DNA of 64,000 nucleotides from Acidicapsa acidisoli. Lineage in GTDB: Bacteria; Acidobacteriota; Terriglobia; Terriglobales; Acidobacteriaceae. The position numbers and the translations under genes are program-made. The stretch lies in contig NZ_JAGSYI010000001.1 of the NCBI RefSeq assembly GCF_025685625.1, positions 1,860,001 through 1,924,000 of the forward strand. The letters are read 5' to 3'. Shown piece by piece: positions 45,825 to 53,864 of this stretch; position 1 is the first letter of the stretch; every line of letters starts with the position of its first letter. A model generated the notes under the pieces. The model searched no databases, was not told where the DNA came from, and saw only the letters and a list, made by a program, of their open reading frames with translations.

Positions 45825-46709
45825 ATGATCGAACGCATCCTCATCCTCGGCACTGGCCTGCTCGGAGCATCGACAGGCCTGGCCCTGCGCGCCGCCGGAT
45901 TCACCGGCTCGATCATTGGCTGGGATAAGGACCCCGGACAGGCTCAGGAGGCGCTCGCGCGGAGGTCCATCGACTCGGTTGCGGCCAATGCGCTTACCGC
46001 TGCGGAAGCCAGTCAACTGATTCTGCTTGCAACGCCGGTTTATGCGATTCTCGATTGGATGGAGCAATTGGCGCCGATTCTTGGCCCAAGCCACCTGATC
46101 ACCGATGTTGGCAGCACCAAGGCTCTGATCTCCCAGGCCGGCAACCGTCTCTTCAACGATCCTGGCCGCGCTGGATTTCTCCCAGGGCACCCGATGGCAG
46201 GCAAAGAGGTCAGTGGCGCAGCGCAGGCGGATGCCGGACTCTTTCAGGGCGCTGTCTGGATCTTCACGTCTGAATCCGAATCTGAATCTGCGAAGGAGAA
46301 TCCGCCGGTAATGTCCTTCCAGTCGGCGGAATTGGCAGCCAGTTGGCGCAAGTGGGTCGAAGCCATCGGCTGCCGCACGCTTGATCTGGAAGCCAAACGC
46401 CACGATGAACTGGTAGCCTGGGTCAGCCATCTTCCGCAGTTTCTGGCAACAGCGCTGACCGCGCTTCTTCAGACCGAGTTGGGCAATGCCCCGGAACTGA
46501 CCGCTGTCGGCGGGCGCGCGCTTCGCGAGATGACTCGCCTGGGCTCAAGCCCCTACTCGATGTGGCGCGACGTCGCTCTTACCAACACGGAAGCGGTTGC
46601 TGCCGCACTGCAAGCGCTGGAGCAGCGGCTGGCCCATCTTCGCGAAAATCTCCGTACGCCGGAACTCCGCGACGAATTCGATCTCGCCAACCGCTTCCGC
46701 AAGGGATAG
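45825..46709 (+). CDS. tyrA: Prephenate dehydrogenase
   Basis: The 294-residue protein has the NAD Rossmann motif GTGLLGASTGLALRAAG, DVGSTK, the substrate-binding GHPMAGKEVSGA and SHLPQFLATALTALL, then FRDMTR-like REMTRLGSS. It oxidises prephenate (or arogenate) toward tyrosine. The start at 45825 is 17 bases past the DAHP synthase stop. No C-terminal ACT domain is present, so regulation is probably through DAHP synthase. Confidence 0.93.
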   Translation: MIERILILGTGLLGASTGLALRAAGFTGSIIGWDKDPGQAQEALARRSIDSVAANALTAAEASQLILLATPVYAILDWMEQLAPILGPSHLITDVGSTKALISQAGNRLFNDPGRAGFLPGHPMAGKEVSGAAQADAGLFQGAVWIFTSESESESAKENPPVMSFQSAELAASWRKWVEAIGCRTLDLEAKRHDELVAWVSHLPQFLATALTALLQTELGNAPELTAVGGRALREMTRLGSSPYSMWRDVALTNTEAVAAALQALEQRLAHLRENLRTPELRDEFDLANRFRKG

Positions 46710-46738
46710 AAATGATTTATTCCATCTCCTGAGCGCCC

Positions 46739-47770
46739 TTACTCGGTCCCTTCGCGCGCACCCTTCCAGAGGTCGATGCCGCCCTCACGCGCATACTGAT
46801 CGATAGCGCTCAGTTCCGCATCCGTAAACGCAAGCTTGTTCACCGCATCGAGCGAGTCTTCGAGTTGCGCCACATTGCGCGCTCCGATAAGCGCCGAAGT
46901 CACCCGCTGGTCGCGCAAGACCCACGCAATCGCCATCTGGGCTAGCGACTGCCCGCGCTCCTGCGCCAACTCGTTCAGAGCCCGCACCTGCTTAAGATTC
47001 TCCTCGTTCAGGAAGGAATCCAGGAACGAACCACCGCCCTTCGCCCGCGAATTCTCCGGAACGCCCTTCAGATACTTACTAGTCAGCAGGCCCTGCGCCA
47101 GCGGAGAAAACGCGATGCAGCCGACGCCCAACTCATCCAGAGTTGCGAGCAGGTCGGTTTCGACCCACCGGTTGAGCAGCGAATACGACGGCTGATGAAT
47201 CAGCAGAGGCACGCCTTCGCTCTTCAAAATCCGCGCTGATTCACGCGTCCGTTCGGGACTATAAGACGAGATTCCGACATAGAGCGCCTTGCCTTGCCGC
47301 ACCGCATGAGCGAGAGCGCCCATCGTCTCTTCCAGCGGCACATCGGGGCTTGGCCGATGCGAGTAGAAGATGTCAACGTACTCCAACCCCATGCGTTGCA
47401 GGCTCTCGTCGAGAGACGCCAGCAGGTATTTGCGAGAGCCGCCGAAGCCGTAGGGGCCTGGCCACATATCCCAGCCAGCTTTTGAGGAAATGACGAGTTC
47501 GTTCCGGTAAGGACGAAAATCCTTCCGTAAAATATGCCCAAAGTTCTCTTCCGCCGATCCATAAGGAGGTCCATAGTTGTTTGCCAGGTCGAAGTGGGTT
47601 ACGCCCCGGTCAAATGCCCGCCGGATCATGGCCCGGCCAGTCTCGAAGACATCGGCGCCACCAAAGTTCTGCCACAATCCAAGCGATACCGGCGGCAATA
47701 CAATGCCTGATCGTCCGCATCGTCGAAATTGTGCGCCGTCATACCTCATTGCATCGGCTAAATAGCTCAT
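46739..47770 (-). CDS. Aldo/keto reductase (YghZ / glyceraldehyde-3-phosphate reductase type)
   Basis: The 343-residue barrel enzyme has the catalytic tetrad: Asp in HFDLANNYGPPYGSAEE, Tyr in the same block, Lys in VISSKAGWDMWPGPYG and His in FYSHRPSPDVP. The GPYGFGGSRKYLLASLDESL insert matches the YghZ/Gpr subgroup (AKR14), which reduces methylglyoxal and L-glyceraldehyde 3-phosphate in known members. The start at 47770 is chosen by homology; the frame extends about 60 codons upstream without it. Confidence 0.92.
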   Translation of the reverse strand: MSYLADAMRYDGAQFRRCGRSGIVLPPVSLGLWQNFGGADVFETGRAMIRRAFDRGVTHFDLANNYGPPYGSAEENFGHILRKDFRPYRNELVISSKAGWDMWPGPYGFGGSRKYLLASLDESLQRMGLEYVDIFYSHRPSPDVPLEETMGALAHAVRQGKALYVGISSYSPERTRESARILKSEGVPLLIHQPSYSLLNRWVETDLLATLDELGVGCIAFSPLAQGLLTSKYLKGVPENSRAKGGGSFLDSFLNEENLKQVRALNELAQERGQSLAQMAIAWVLRDQRVTSALIGARNVAQLEDSLDAVNKLAFTDAELSAIDQYAREGGIDLWKGAREGTE

Positions 47771-47966
47771 ATTTCTCTGATCTCCTATGTCAGCAAAGCT
47801 CGCCTTGCCGCTCTCAAAATCATACCTGTGCCTATTCCGTTCTTTAGTAGTTCTCGGGCGTTCAACCCTGAGCGCAGGCATCGTTCTTCGAGCAATCGCC
47901 AATGGCCTATAGGTCAGAATTTGCTGAACAACGAAACTTGAGGCCTCAGCCATTTACAATCAAGCC

Positions 47967-48698
47967 GTGCAGACTGATCAGCCCACCGCCATCATTCAGG
48001 CAGAAAACCTGACCAAGGTCTATCGCTCCGGCAGGATCGAAGTGCCAGCCGTGCGCGGCGTTTCGTTCTCTGTGCAGCGCGGTGACTTCATCGCCATTGT
48101 CGGACCTTCCGGTTCCGGAAAATCCACGCTCTTTTACTTGCTCGGCGGCCTCACTCACGCCACTTCTGGCCGCGTAGTCATTGATGGTATTGACTTTGGC
48201 TCGCTGAGCGACGCTGACCGCACCCGTCTGCGCAAGCAGCGCATCGGGTTCGTCTTCCAGCGATTCAACCTGTTGCCCACGCTCACTGCGATGGGCAACA
48301 TCGAGATAGCCCATGCCATCAGCGGCGACAATCAGCCCCTGGACCACAAATATCTCGACCATCTCTGTGAGTTGCTTTCCATTCAGGGCCGCCTCGGTCA
48401 TCGTCCATCCGAACTCTCCGGCGGAGAGCAGCAACGAGTCGCCATTGCGCGTGCCCTCATCACCCGGCCCGCGATTATTCTGGCCGACGAACCCACGGGC
48501 AACCTGGACACGAAAAACTCCGATGCCGTACTTTCGATGCTGCAACGTTCGAACAAAGAACTGGGACAGACAGTTCTCATGATCACCCACAACCTGGAAG
48601 CCGCGGCGATCGCCGATCGCATCTTGCAGGTGCGCGACGGTCAAATCGTTTCGGACGCGGTGAATTCCCAACCCGCCTCGGTCGTTGCGTCGGTCTAA
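47967..48698 (+). CDS. ABC transporter ATP-binding protein (LolD/MacB type)
   Basis: The 243-residue ATPase has Walker A GPSGSGKST, the Q-loop FVFQRFNLLPTLTA, the signature LSGGEQQRVAIARAL, Walker B IILADEPTGNLD and the switch His in MITHNLE. The RFNLLPTLTA and LADEPTGNLD patterns fit the LolD/MacB/FtsE group, which drives MacB-like permeases. No permease gene lies next to it. Start is a GTG at 47967. Confidence 0.92.
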   Translation: MQTDQPTAIIQAENLTKVYRSGRIEVPAVRGVSFSVQRGDFIAIVGPSGSGKSTLFYLLGGLTHATSGRVVIDGIDFGSLSDADRTRLRKQRIGFVFQRFNLLPTLTAMGNIEIAHAISGDNQPLDHKYLDHLCELLSIQGRLGHRPSELSGGEQQRVAIARALITRPAIILADEPTGNLDTKNSDAVLSMLQRSNKELGQTVLMITHNLEAAAIADRILQVRDGQIVSDAVNSQPASVVASV

Positions 48699-48788
48699 GG
48701 CTCTCCTGCGCAAAGATCAGCGGCCTAACTTAGGCGAGCAGCGGTTTGACCGCATTTGGCTCGCCCGATATACTCATATCTGTAACAA

Positions 48789-48863
48789 GCGGGAGTAGCT
48801 CAGTGGTAGAGCATCGCCTTGCCAAGGCGAGGGTCGCGAGTTCAAATCTCGTCTCCCGCTCCA
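48789..48863 (+). tRNA. tRNA-Gly (anticodon GCC)
   Basis: Acceptor GCGGGAG pairs with CTCCCGC, discriminator T, encoded CCA. The anticodon stem TCGCC/GGCGA holds loop TTGCCAA, giving GCC. D arm AGCTCAGTGGTAGAGC and T arm GAGTTCAAATCTC are regular. Confidence 0.98.
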
Positions 48864-48943
48864 TTCCGCCCTCCGGCGCCAGCCGGATTGGCTACGGCAG
48901 GAATGGAAAGAACTCAAAAGTACATTCAGGACGGCCCTGCCAA

Positions 48944-49018
48944 GGCGCGGTACCCAAGTGGTAAGGGAGAGGTCTGCAAAACCTTTATGCGTCGGTTCGA
49001 TCCCGACCCGCGCCTCCA
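48944..49018 (+). tRNA. tRNA-Cys (anticodon GCA)
   Basis: Acceptor GGCGCGG pairs with CCGCGCC, discriminator T, encoded CCA. The anticodon loop CTGCAAA gives GCA. The T arm reads CGGTTCGATCCCG. It lies 80 bases downstream of tRNA-Gly and may share its transcript. Confidence 0.97.
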
Positions 49019-49145
49019 TTCCTCTCAATAGTCTAGTTCCAAGGAATTATTGGTTTGTCTGAATGGCTAGGTCATTCCGCTCAGATATTCTTTTCAAGTT
49101 CTATGCTTATGCCCATCTAGGTCCTTCCACTGACAATCAGGCTGC

Positions 49146-49179
49146 CCGAATGGGGCATGTTTGCACATATCCCATTCGG
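49146..49179 (-). terminator. Hairpin after the first TonB-receptor-like gene
   Basis: CCGAATGGG pairs with CCCATTCGG and the inner ATGT with ACAT, ten bases beyond the stop of the leftward receptor gene. No U-tract follows on the minus strand. Confidence 0.5.
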
Positions 49180-49187
49180 CTTGGGTA

Positions 49188-52100
49188 CTACCAGGTCAGC
49201 CGGGCTGAAACCTGTAGCTGGCGCGAGGTGGTCGAGGTGCTGGTGATCACGCCTGCCGAGGCGGAAGGCGCAGACGTTGCCGACGAGTAGATGACGAGGT
49301 TGGGCGTATTGAAGTTGGCGTGGTTCAGGATGTTGAAGGCGTCGCCACGCAGTTGAAAGTTCAACCGCTCGGCGAGATGGACCGTCTTGTAGAGCGAGGT
49401 ATCCAGCTCCGTCACTGCGGGGCCGGTTAGGCTGTCGCGCTGGACATTGCCGTAAGTGCCTGCCTGCGGCACTACAAACGCTGTTGGAACGAAGTACTGG
49501 CTGGGATTTCCCGTGATGATATTCTCGTGGAAGTTGGGATTGAGAGACGGCCGTACAGGATTCGTGGTGTCGCCGTTGTTTGACGGGTTGAAGCTGAGCT
49601 CGGGCGTGAATGGAAGTCCGCCCTGATAGTTGAAAATTCCGGCGACATTCCAGCCGCCCAGAAACAAGCAGCGGGTTCCGCAATTGGCGGGGTTTCTTCC
49701 GTAGGGCAGGGAATAGACGGCGTTGATTGTTGCCGCGTTGCGCACATCGAAGTTAGAGCGTCCCCAGTCGAGCCGCAGATTGTGCGCATCTTCCGCCAGT
49801 CCTTCTGTGTTGGCTGCACCGCTGGCGTTTAGCGTATCGCCGTCGTCCATCGATCTGGCCCAGGTGTAGGCGCCGCGCAGGTCGAGGCCATGACTCATCC
49901 GCTTGCGGAAGTCCACCTGCAGCGCGTTGTAGAGGTTGTCTGCCTGGGAGATCCACGTCCACCCGCTACCGAGCTGCGGGTTTGCCAGCGGAGAGCCTGC
50001 CGGATAGTAAATTGTGCCCGCTGGCAAATTGGCTGGGCATGCCGGGTTGGGACAAAAGGTCGGCAGCGCCTGATTCAAATCCGCACTGGAGGTTTCGTGA
50101 TAGCCATGGGACCCTACATAACCGATGGTCAGAGTGGTGGTGGGAGAGATCGCCTGTTCCACTTTCAGCGTGTAGGAAAGAACCGTCGGCGTGTACATAT
50201 CCTGCTGCACGCCGTTGGGCGCTACGAGTCCGCCATTGACTGGCTGACCGGGAACGATGGGCAGGCTGGAAAGGGCGATGTTCTTCAATGTGATTGTGGT
50301 GTTGAAGGGAGCATTCTGGTCGGTGCGATAGCCCAGAGCATCCTGCAGGTCGTTGTACATGCCGAAGCCGCCGTGTACCGTCGTGCGGCCGTTGCCGAAT
50401 GCGTCCCACGCAAAGCCCACGCGTGGCTGCGGCAGGAATTTGGCGCGGTTGATGGTGAAAGCCGAGGAGGAGATGCGCGGCTGCGTTTCGAGAGCTCCAT
50501 TCGGGCCGAGTAGGAAGGTCGAGGCCCGTCCGTTGGCTTCATTCCAGCCGTTGGTGCCTTCGTAGCGGAAGCCAAGCGAAAGCGAAAGCCGCGAGGTCAG
50601 GCGGATCTGGTCCTGCGCGAAGGCTGCGCTTTCCAGTGAGCGCCAGTCCATATCCGTCGGAGAAGGCACAGCCGTAAACGTGCTGATCGTGCCTTCCAGA
50701 AAATCGAGCAGCGACGAGAAGCTGGCCTGCCCATACTGGCTCAGCGCCAGGTCGTCGTTGAACTGAACCCGCTCGAACCATACTCCGGCGGTGATGGAGT
50801 GGCGTCCTGTGGTGTAGGCAATCGAGTCCGCCTCGGTAAACAGATTACGGATGGAGTAGTGATTGTCGCCGGTGTTGGTCCCGGCCGAAGTGATCGAGCT
50901 GGAAGTATTGGGCGTCGCGCTGCCGCCGACCACTACAACTCCTACACCCCGTCCCGCGATAAACGGGGGCACATCCGCTGTCGTATCGCTGGTGAAGAAA
51001 TAATGAGCGCGGGAGTATCCGAGCGTTGCCAGGTTCACCAGGCGAGGCGAGAAGATGTGCGTTTCGCGCCCGCTGACTACCTGCTCTCGCGTGGTTTCGA
51101 AGTCCTGAGAATAGGGATTTTGCGTGGGTGTATTGTCCCCGCTGTCGTCCACAAGGTAAGTGGCGCTCAGCGAGTCATTCCGGGTCAAGTACTGATCCAG
51201 CCGCGCTGTTCCAAAGTCCTCGTGGATCGTCTGCACCGGATGGCTGAAAGCTTCGGCGATGCCTCCGCCGAGATCCGGGCCGTTGGCCAATGGCCACAGA
51301 GCCAGATAAGGCACGGTCGCCGGCGCAACCCCGACATACTTCAAACCGCCGTCGGTTCCCGGCAGATAACCATTGCGCGCATTGTTATCCGGAACCAGCG
51401 TTACATCGCTGAGGCTCATGTTTTCGCGAAAGCCCTCATAGTTGCCGAAGAGAAAAGAGCGGTTGTGGCGTAGCGGGCCTCCTAACTCGCCGCCGAACTG
51501 ACTGCGCTGAAACTCGGGAATTGTCGCCTGATCGAAGTAATTCCTTGCATCCATGGCGCTGTTACGCAAAAAGTCATAAGCTGCGCCGTGCAGTTCGTTG
51601 GTGCCAGAGTTCGCTACCATCAACACCTGCCCGCCGGGCCGTTTGCCGTATGCGGCGCCATAGGTATCCGTCAGCAGATTGAATTCGCGCAGCGCGTCGA
51701 CGCCCAGCAGCAGGCCGCTCGTGCCTCCTGGCGTCTGATTCAGTCCGCTCGCCCCGGTGTATTCCACTCCATCCAGCAGAAAGAGATTCTCCTGCGGCCT
51801 GCGCCCGGAAATGGCGAACTGATTTCCCACGACGGAGTTTGATGTGCCGATGCCGCCAGTGCGCTGCGAAGTGAAGTTCACTGTGCCTGGATTCAGCAGA
51901 ATCAACTGATCGAAGCTGCGGCCATTCAGCGGCAGATTGCGAATTTCCTCGCCGGTTACCAGTCCTGAACTTGAGTTCATGGCTGCGCCCTCCAGCGGCG
52001 TATCTTCCTGTACTTCGACCTGCTGGCTTACATTGCCCGGATGCAACGTCAGATCCTGGAGTGCGGACTGGCCGACGGTGAGCTGAATGTTGGAGAGAAT

Positions 52101-52364
52101 GCTTGTCTGGAAGCCCTCTTTCCCCGCCTGCAGCTCGTAGTTTCCCGCGGGCAGCAGCGCAAAGGTGAAGAGTCCCTGGGCATCGGTGACAGTGTCGCGT
52201 GTCGCATTGGAGGACGTATTGCGCAGCGTCACCTGCGCTGCGTCGAGCGCTGCGTGTGTTGAGTCATAGAGACGGCCCGAGATCGACGCGGTCTGTTGTG
52301 CGTGGAGAAGTCCTGTAACAAGGAAAGACAAATAAATAGCGAAGCCGAAGGTTCTTATCCTCAT
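49188..52364 (-). CDS. TonB-receptor-like outer membrane protein with carboxypeptidase-regulatory-like domain
   Basis: The 1058-residue protein has a signal peptide (1-22), a CarboxypepD_reg beta-sandwich (about 26-110, SISGRLYDSTHAALDAAQVTL), a plug-like region with IRNLPLNGRSFDQLILLNPG (about 141-160), and a long barrel ending LQVSARLTW with a C-terminal aromatic residue. This is the Oar-like type that is expanded in acidobacteria. It is thought to take up oligosaccharides or other large ligands; the ligand is unknown. The gene is followed by a hairpin. It lies near a second receptor and an IS remnant. Confidence 0.92.
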   Translation of the reverse strand: MRIRTFGFAIYLSFLVTGLLHAQQTASISGRLYDSTHAALDAAQVTLRNTSSNATRDTVTDAQGLFTFALLPAGNYELQAGKEGFQTSILSNIQLTVGQSALQDLTLHPGNVSQQVEVQEDTPLEGAAMNSSSGLVTGEEIRNLPLNGRSFDQLILLNPGTVNFTSQRTGGIGTSNSVVGNQFAISGRRPQENLFLLDGVEYTGASGLNQTPGGTSGLLLGVDALREFNLLTDTYGAAYGKRPGGQVLMVANSGTNELHGAAYDFLRNSAMDARNYFDQATIPEFQRSQFGGELGGPLRHNRSFLFGNYEGFRENMSLSDVTLVPDNNARNGYLPGTDGGLKYVGVAPATVPYLALWPLANGPDLGGGIAEAFSHPVQTIHEDFGTARLDQYLTRNDSLSATYLVDDSGDNTPTQNPYSQDFETTREQVVSGRETHIFSPRLVNLATLGYSRAHYFFTSDTTADVPPFIAGRGVGVVVVGGSATPNTSSSITSAGTNTGDNHYSIRNLFTEADSIAYTTGRHSITAGVWFERVQFNDDLALSQYGQASFSSLLDFLEGTISTFTAVPSPTDMDWRSLESAAFAQDQIRLTSRLSLSLGFRYEGTNGWNEANGRASTFLLGPNGALETQPRISSSAFTINRAKFLPQPRVGFAWDAFGNGRTTVHGGFGMYNDLQDALGYRTDQNAPFNTTITLKNIALSSLPIVPGQPVNGGLVAPNGVQQDMYTPTVLSYTLKVEQAISPTTTLTIGYVGSHGYHETSSADLNQALPTFCPNPACPANLPAGTIYYPAGSPLANPQLGSGWTWISQADNLYNALQVDFRKRMSHGLDLRGAYTWARSMDDGDTLNASGAANTEGLAEDAHNLRLDWGRSNFDVRNAATINAVYSLPYGRNPANCGTRCLFLGGWNVAGIFNYQGGLPFTPELSFNPSNNGDTTNPVRPSLNPNFHENIITGNPSQYFVPTAFVVPQAGTYGNVQRDSLTGPAVTELDTSLYKTVHLAERLNFQLRGDAFNILNHANFNTPNLVIYSSATSAPSASAGVITSTSTTSRQLQVSARLTW

Positions 52365-52511
52365 ATTTCGTAGGATTCGAGCTGCGCGAGAACGGGTTCC
52401 TCACGGGCAAAGCTGAGCCGCAGAAATGATGGGCCGGGCGAAGAGCCGGACTAAGTGGCTGATTCGTATTTTGGTAAAAGCGAACCTGAGGAAGGAGGAA
52501 GGATTTTGTCG

Positions 52512-52680
52512 ATGAAGGAGAAGTGTTCCGTAAAGCAGATTGTAGGAGTCTTGAAGCAGGCTGAAATAGAGGTACCGTTGGCGGAGCTGACGCTCGATAA
52601 AACCATGCTGCAGGACGGGCTCCGAAAAGTCGTAAAGTCCTCTCGGAGCCGCCCGCTGGTGAATCATTTGAAAACGAGGT
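52512..52680 (+). pseudogene. IS3-family transposase OrfA remnant with an internal deletion
   Basis: The frame from ATG 52512 reads KQIVGVLKQAEIEVPLAEL, the start of IS3-family OrfA, then jumps directly to LTLDKTMLQDGLRKV, which in intact elements is the end of the OrfA leucine-zipper region, and on to SRPLVNHL, as at the start of OrfB. The helix-turn-helix and most of the zipper are missing, so about 50 codons seem to be deleted. No OrfB catalytic domain or terminal repeats were found nearby. It is therefore a decayed remnant. Confidence 0.7.
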
Positions 52681-52698
52681 GCCCGTCGCCGTGGAGTC

Positions 52699-53718
52699 TC
52701 AGCGGTTCTGGTGCAGTTCAGGATCTGCGGCGCCTCGCATCTCTTCTCCGAGCAATTCGTACTGGTCCGATGCCACATAGTCCACGTGGGCTGCGATAGC
52801 CGCCCGCCATCTGGTCCGCGCCGCGTCAAGGGACCCGAAGTTGTAGCCATGGAACCAGCCATTGCTGCTGAGTTCGGCCTCTGTCGCGCCATCCAGCGTG
52901 TAGAAGCGAATCCAGAGGCCATTGGCGTGGGCGCGCTCGACCAGCGCGCGAAGCCGGTGCATCTTCTCGGGGGTCCACTCGCCGGCATGCTGCTGCCCAC
53001 CAACTTCGACGACTTTCCATGGATTGTTCCACCAGCGGCGATAGTTGCTTGCCTTCTCGTCATCGATGACTTCAGGCGCGGCCTGCGGGTCCTTGTGCCC
53101 GGTGTGGATGGCGCCAAAGAGCAGCACTTGCTCGCCGACCGGTAACTGGTCGTAGAACACAGCCTGCTGGGCGTCGGACTCGCCGGTCAGGACCAGAATG
53201 GGCTTCACATTCAATGGCTGAGGGGTTTTGCCATCGGCTGTCTTGACTGCCGAGGTGAGCCACGCTCGGTGCTGCCTGAGCAGTTCGAGCACAGCCGCAA
53301 GATGCTGAGGCTTGTTGTCTTTGAAATCCAGATTGAGGGTGATCAGCGGCCAGTTTCCGTGGTTCCCGTCTTTCAAAGCCTGCTCAATAATGGGGTGCAC
53401 GCGGTCGAAGAAGTAATGTTCCATGGTCGGCTCGTTGCCGGACATCTCGCCATGCGTCACCACAGACCAGCTCTTGCCGGTCTTCGGATCGGTGTACCAG
53501 CCAAGATCCTGTTCAATAGCCAGCGGCGTTCCGGCCGAGAGCGCGCGATCGATGCGGTCGTTCCACCACTCGAAGTAGGGATAACAGTTGTGAGCGTCCA
53601 TCTGGGTGCGCGAACCGGGCGCGGGCACCTGTTGTCCGCTGGCGAGACTGGCACTTGCTAGGCCTGCAATCAGCATCCCCAGTCCCAGGGTGGTAATTGA
53701 ACGAAATGTGAGATTCAA
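52699..53718 (-). CDS. Exported PI-PLC / glycerophosphodiester phosphodiesterase-like protein
   Basis: The 339-residue protein has a signal peptide (about 1-29, ending SLASGQQ). The TIM-barrel phosphodiesterase motifs are MDAHNCYPYFEWWNDRID, AIEQDLGW (Glu-x-Asp metal ligands) and VVTHGEM. ITLNLDFKDNK and GLWIRFYTLDG are further strands of the fold. The active-site His and Glu/Asp set is present, so hydrolysis of phosphodiesters in the periplasm is likely; the substrate is not clear. It lies between the two receptor genes. Confidence 0.82.
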   Translation of the reverse strand: MNLTFRSITTLGLGMLIAGLASASLASGQQVPAPGSRTQMDAHNCYPYFEWWNDRIDRALSAGTPLAIEQDLGWYTDPKTGKSWSVVTHGEMSGNEPTMEHYFFDRVHPIIEQALKDGNHGNWPLITLNLDFKDNKPQHLAAVLELLRQHRAWLTSAVKTADGKTPQPLNVKPILVLTGESDAQQAVFYDQLPVGEQVLLFGAIHTGHKDPQAAPEVIDDEKASNYRRWWNNPWKVVEVGGQQHAGEWTPEKMHRLRALVERAHANGLWIRFYTLDGATEAELSSNGWFHGYNFGSLDAARTRWRAAIAAHVDYVASDQYELLGEEMRGAADPELHQNR

Positions 53719-53812
53719 GACGGCTCCTTGGCGTGTTGCTTGAGGTGTTGTATGTTCAGCGCCTCGCGCTTTCGATATAGATTGAGTTGGAAACCTTCGT
53801 CAACTCGAACGC

Positions 53813-53849
53813 AAAAAGTCCGGGAGGCACATGAATGCGCCTCCCGGAC
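53813..53849 (-). terminator. Terminator after the second TonB-receptor-like gene
   Basis: GTCCGGGAGGC pairs with GCCTCCCGGAC (11 bp, 10-base loop). On the minus strand it is followed by TTTTT. It lies 16 bases beyond the receptor stop codon. Confidence 0.88.
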
Positions 53850-53864
53850 CATTTGTTTGACGTT

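Noticed and set aside
52455-52799. A 114-residue functional gene over the IS remnant
   Set aside because: Its first half is a deleted IS3 OrfA and its second half reads through sequence antisense to the PI-PLC-like gene.
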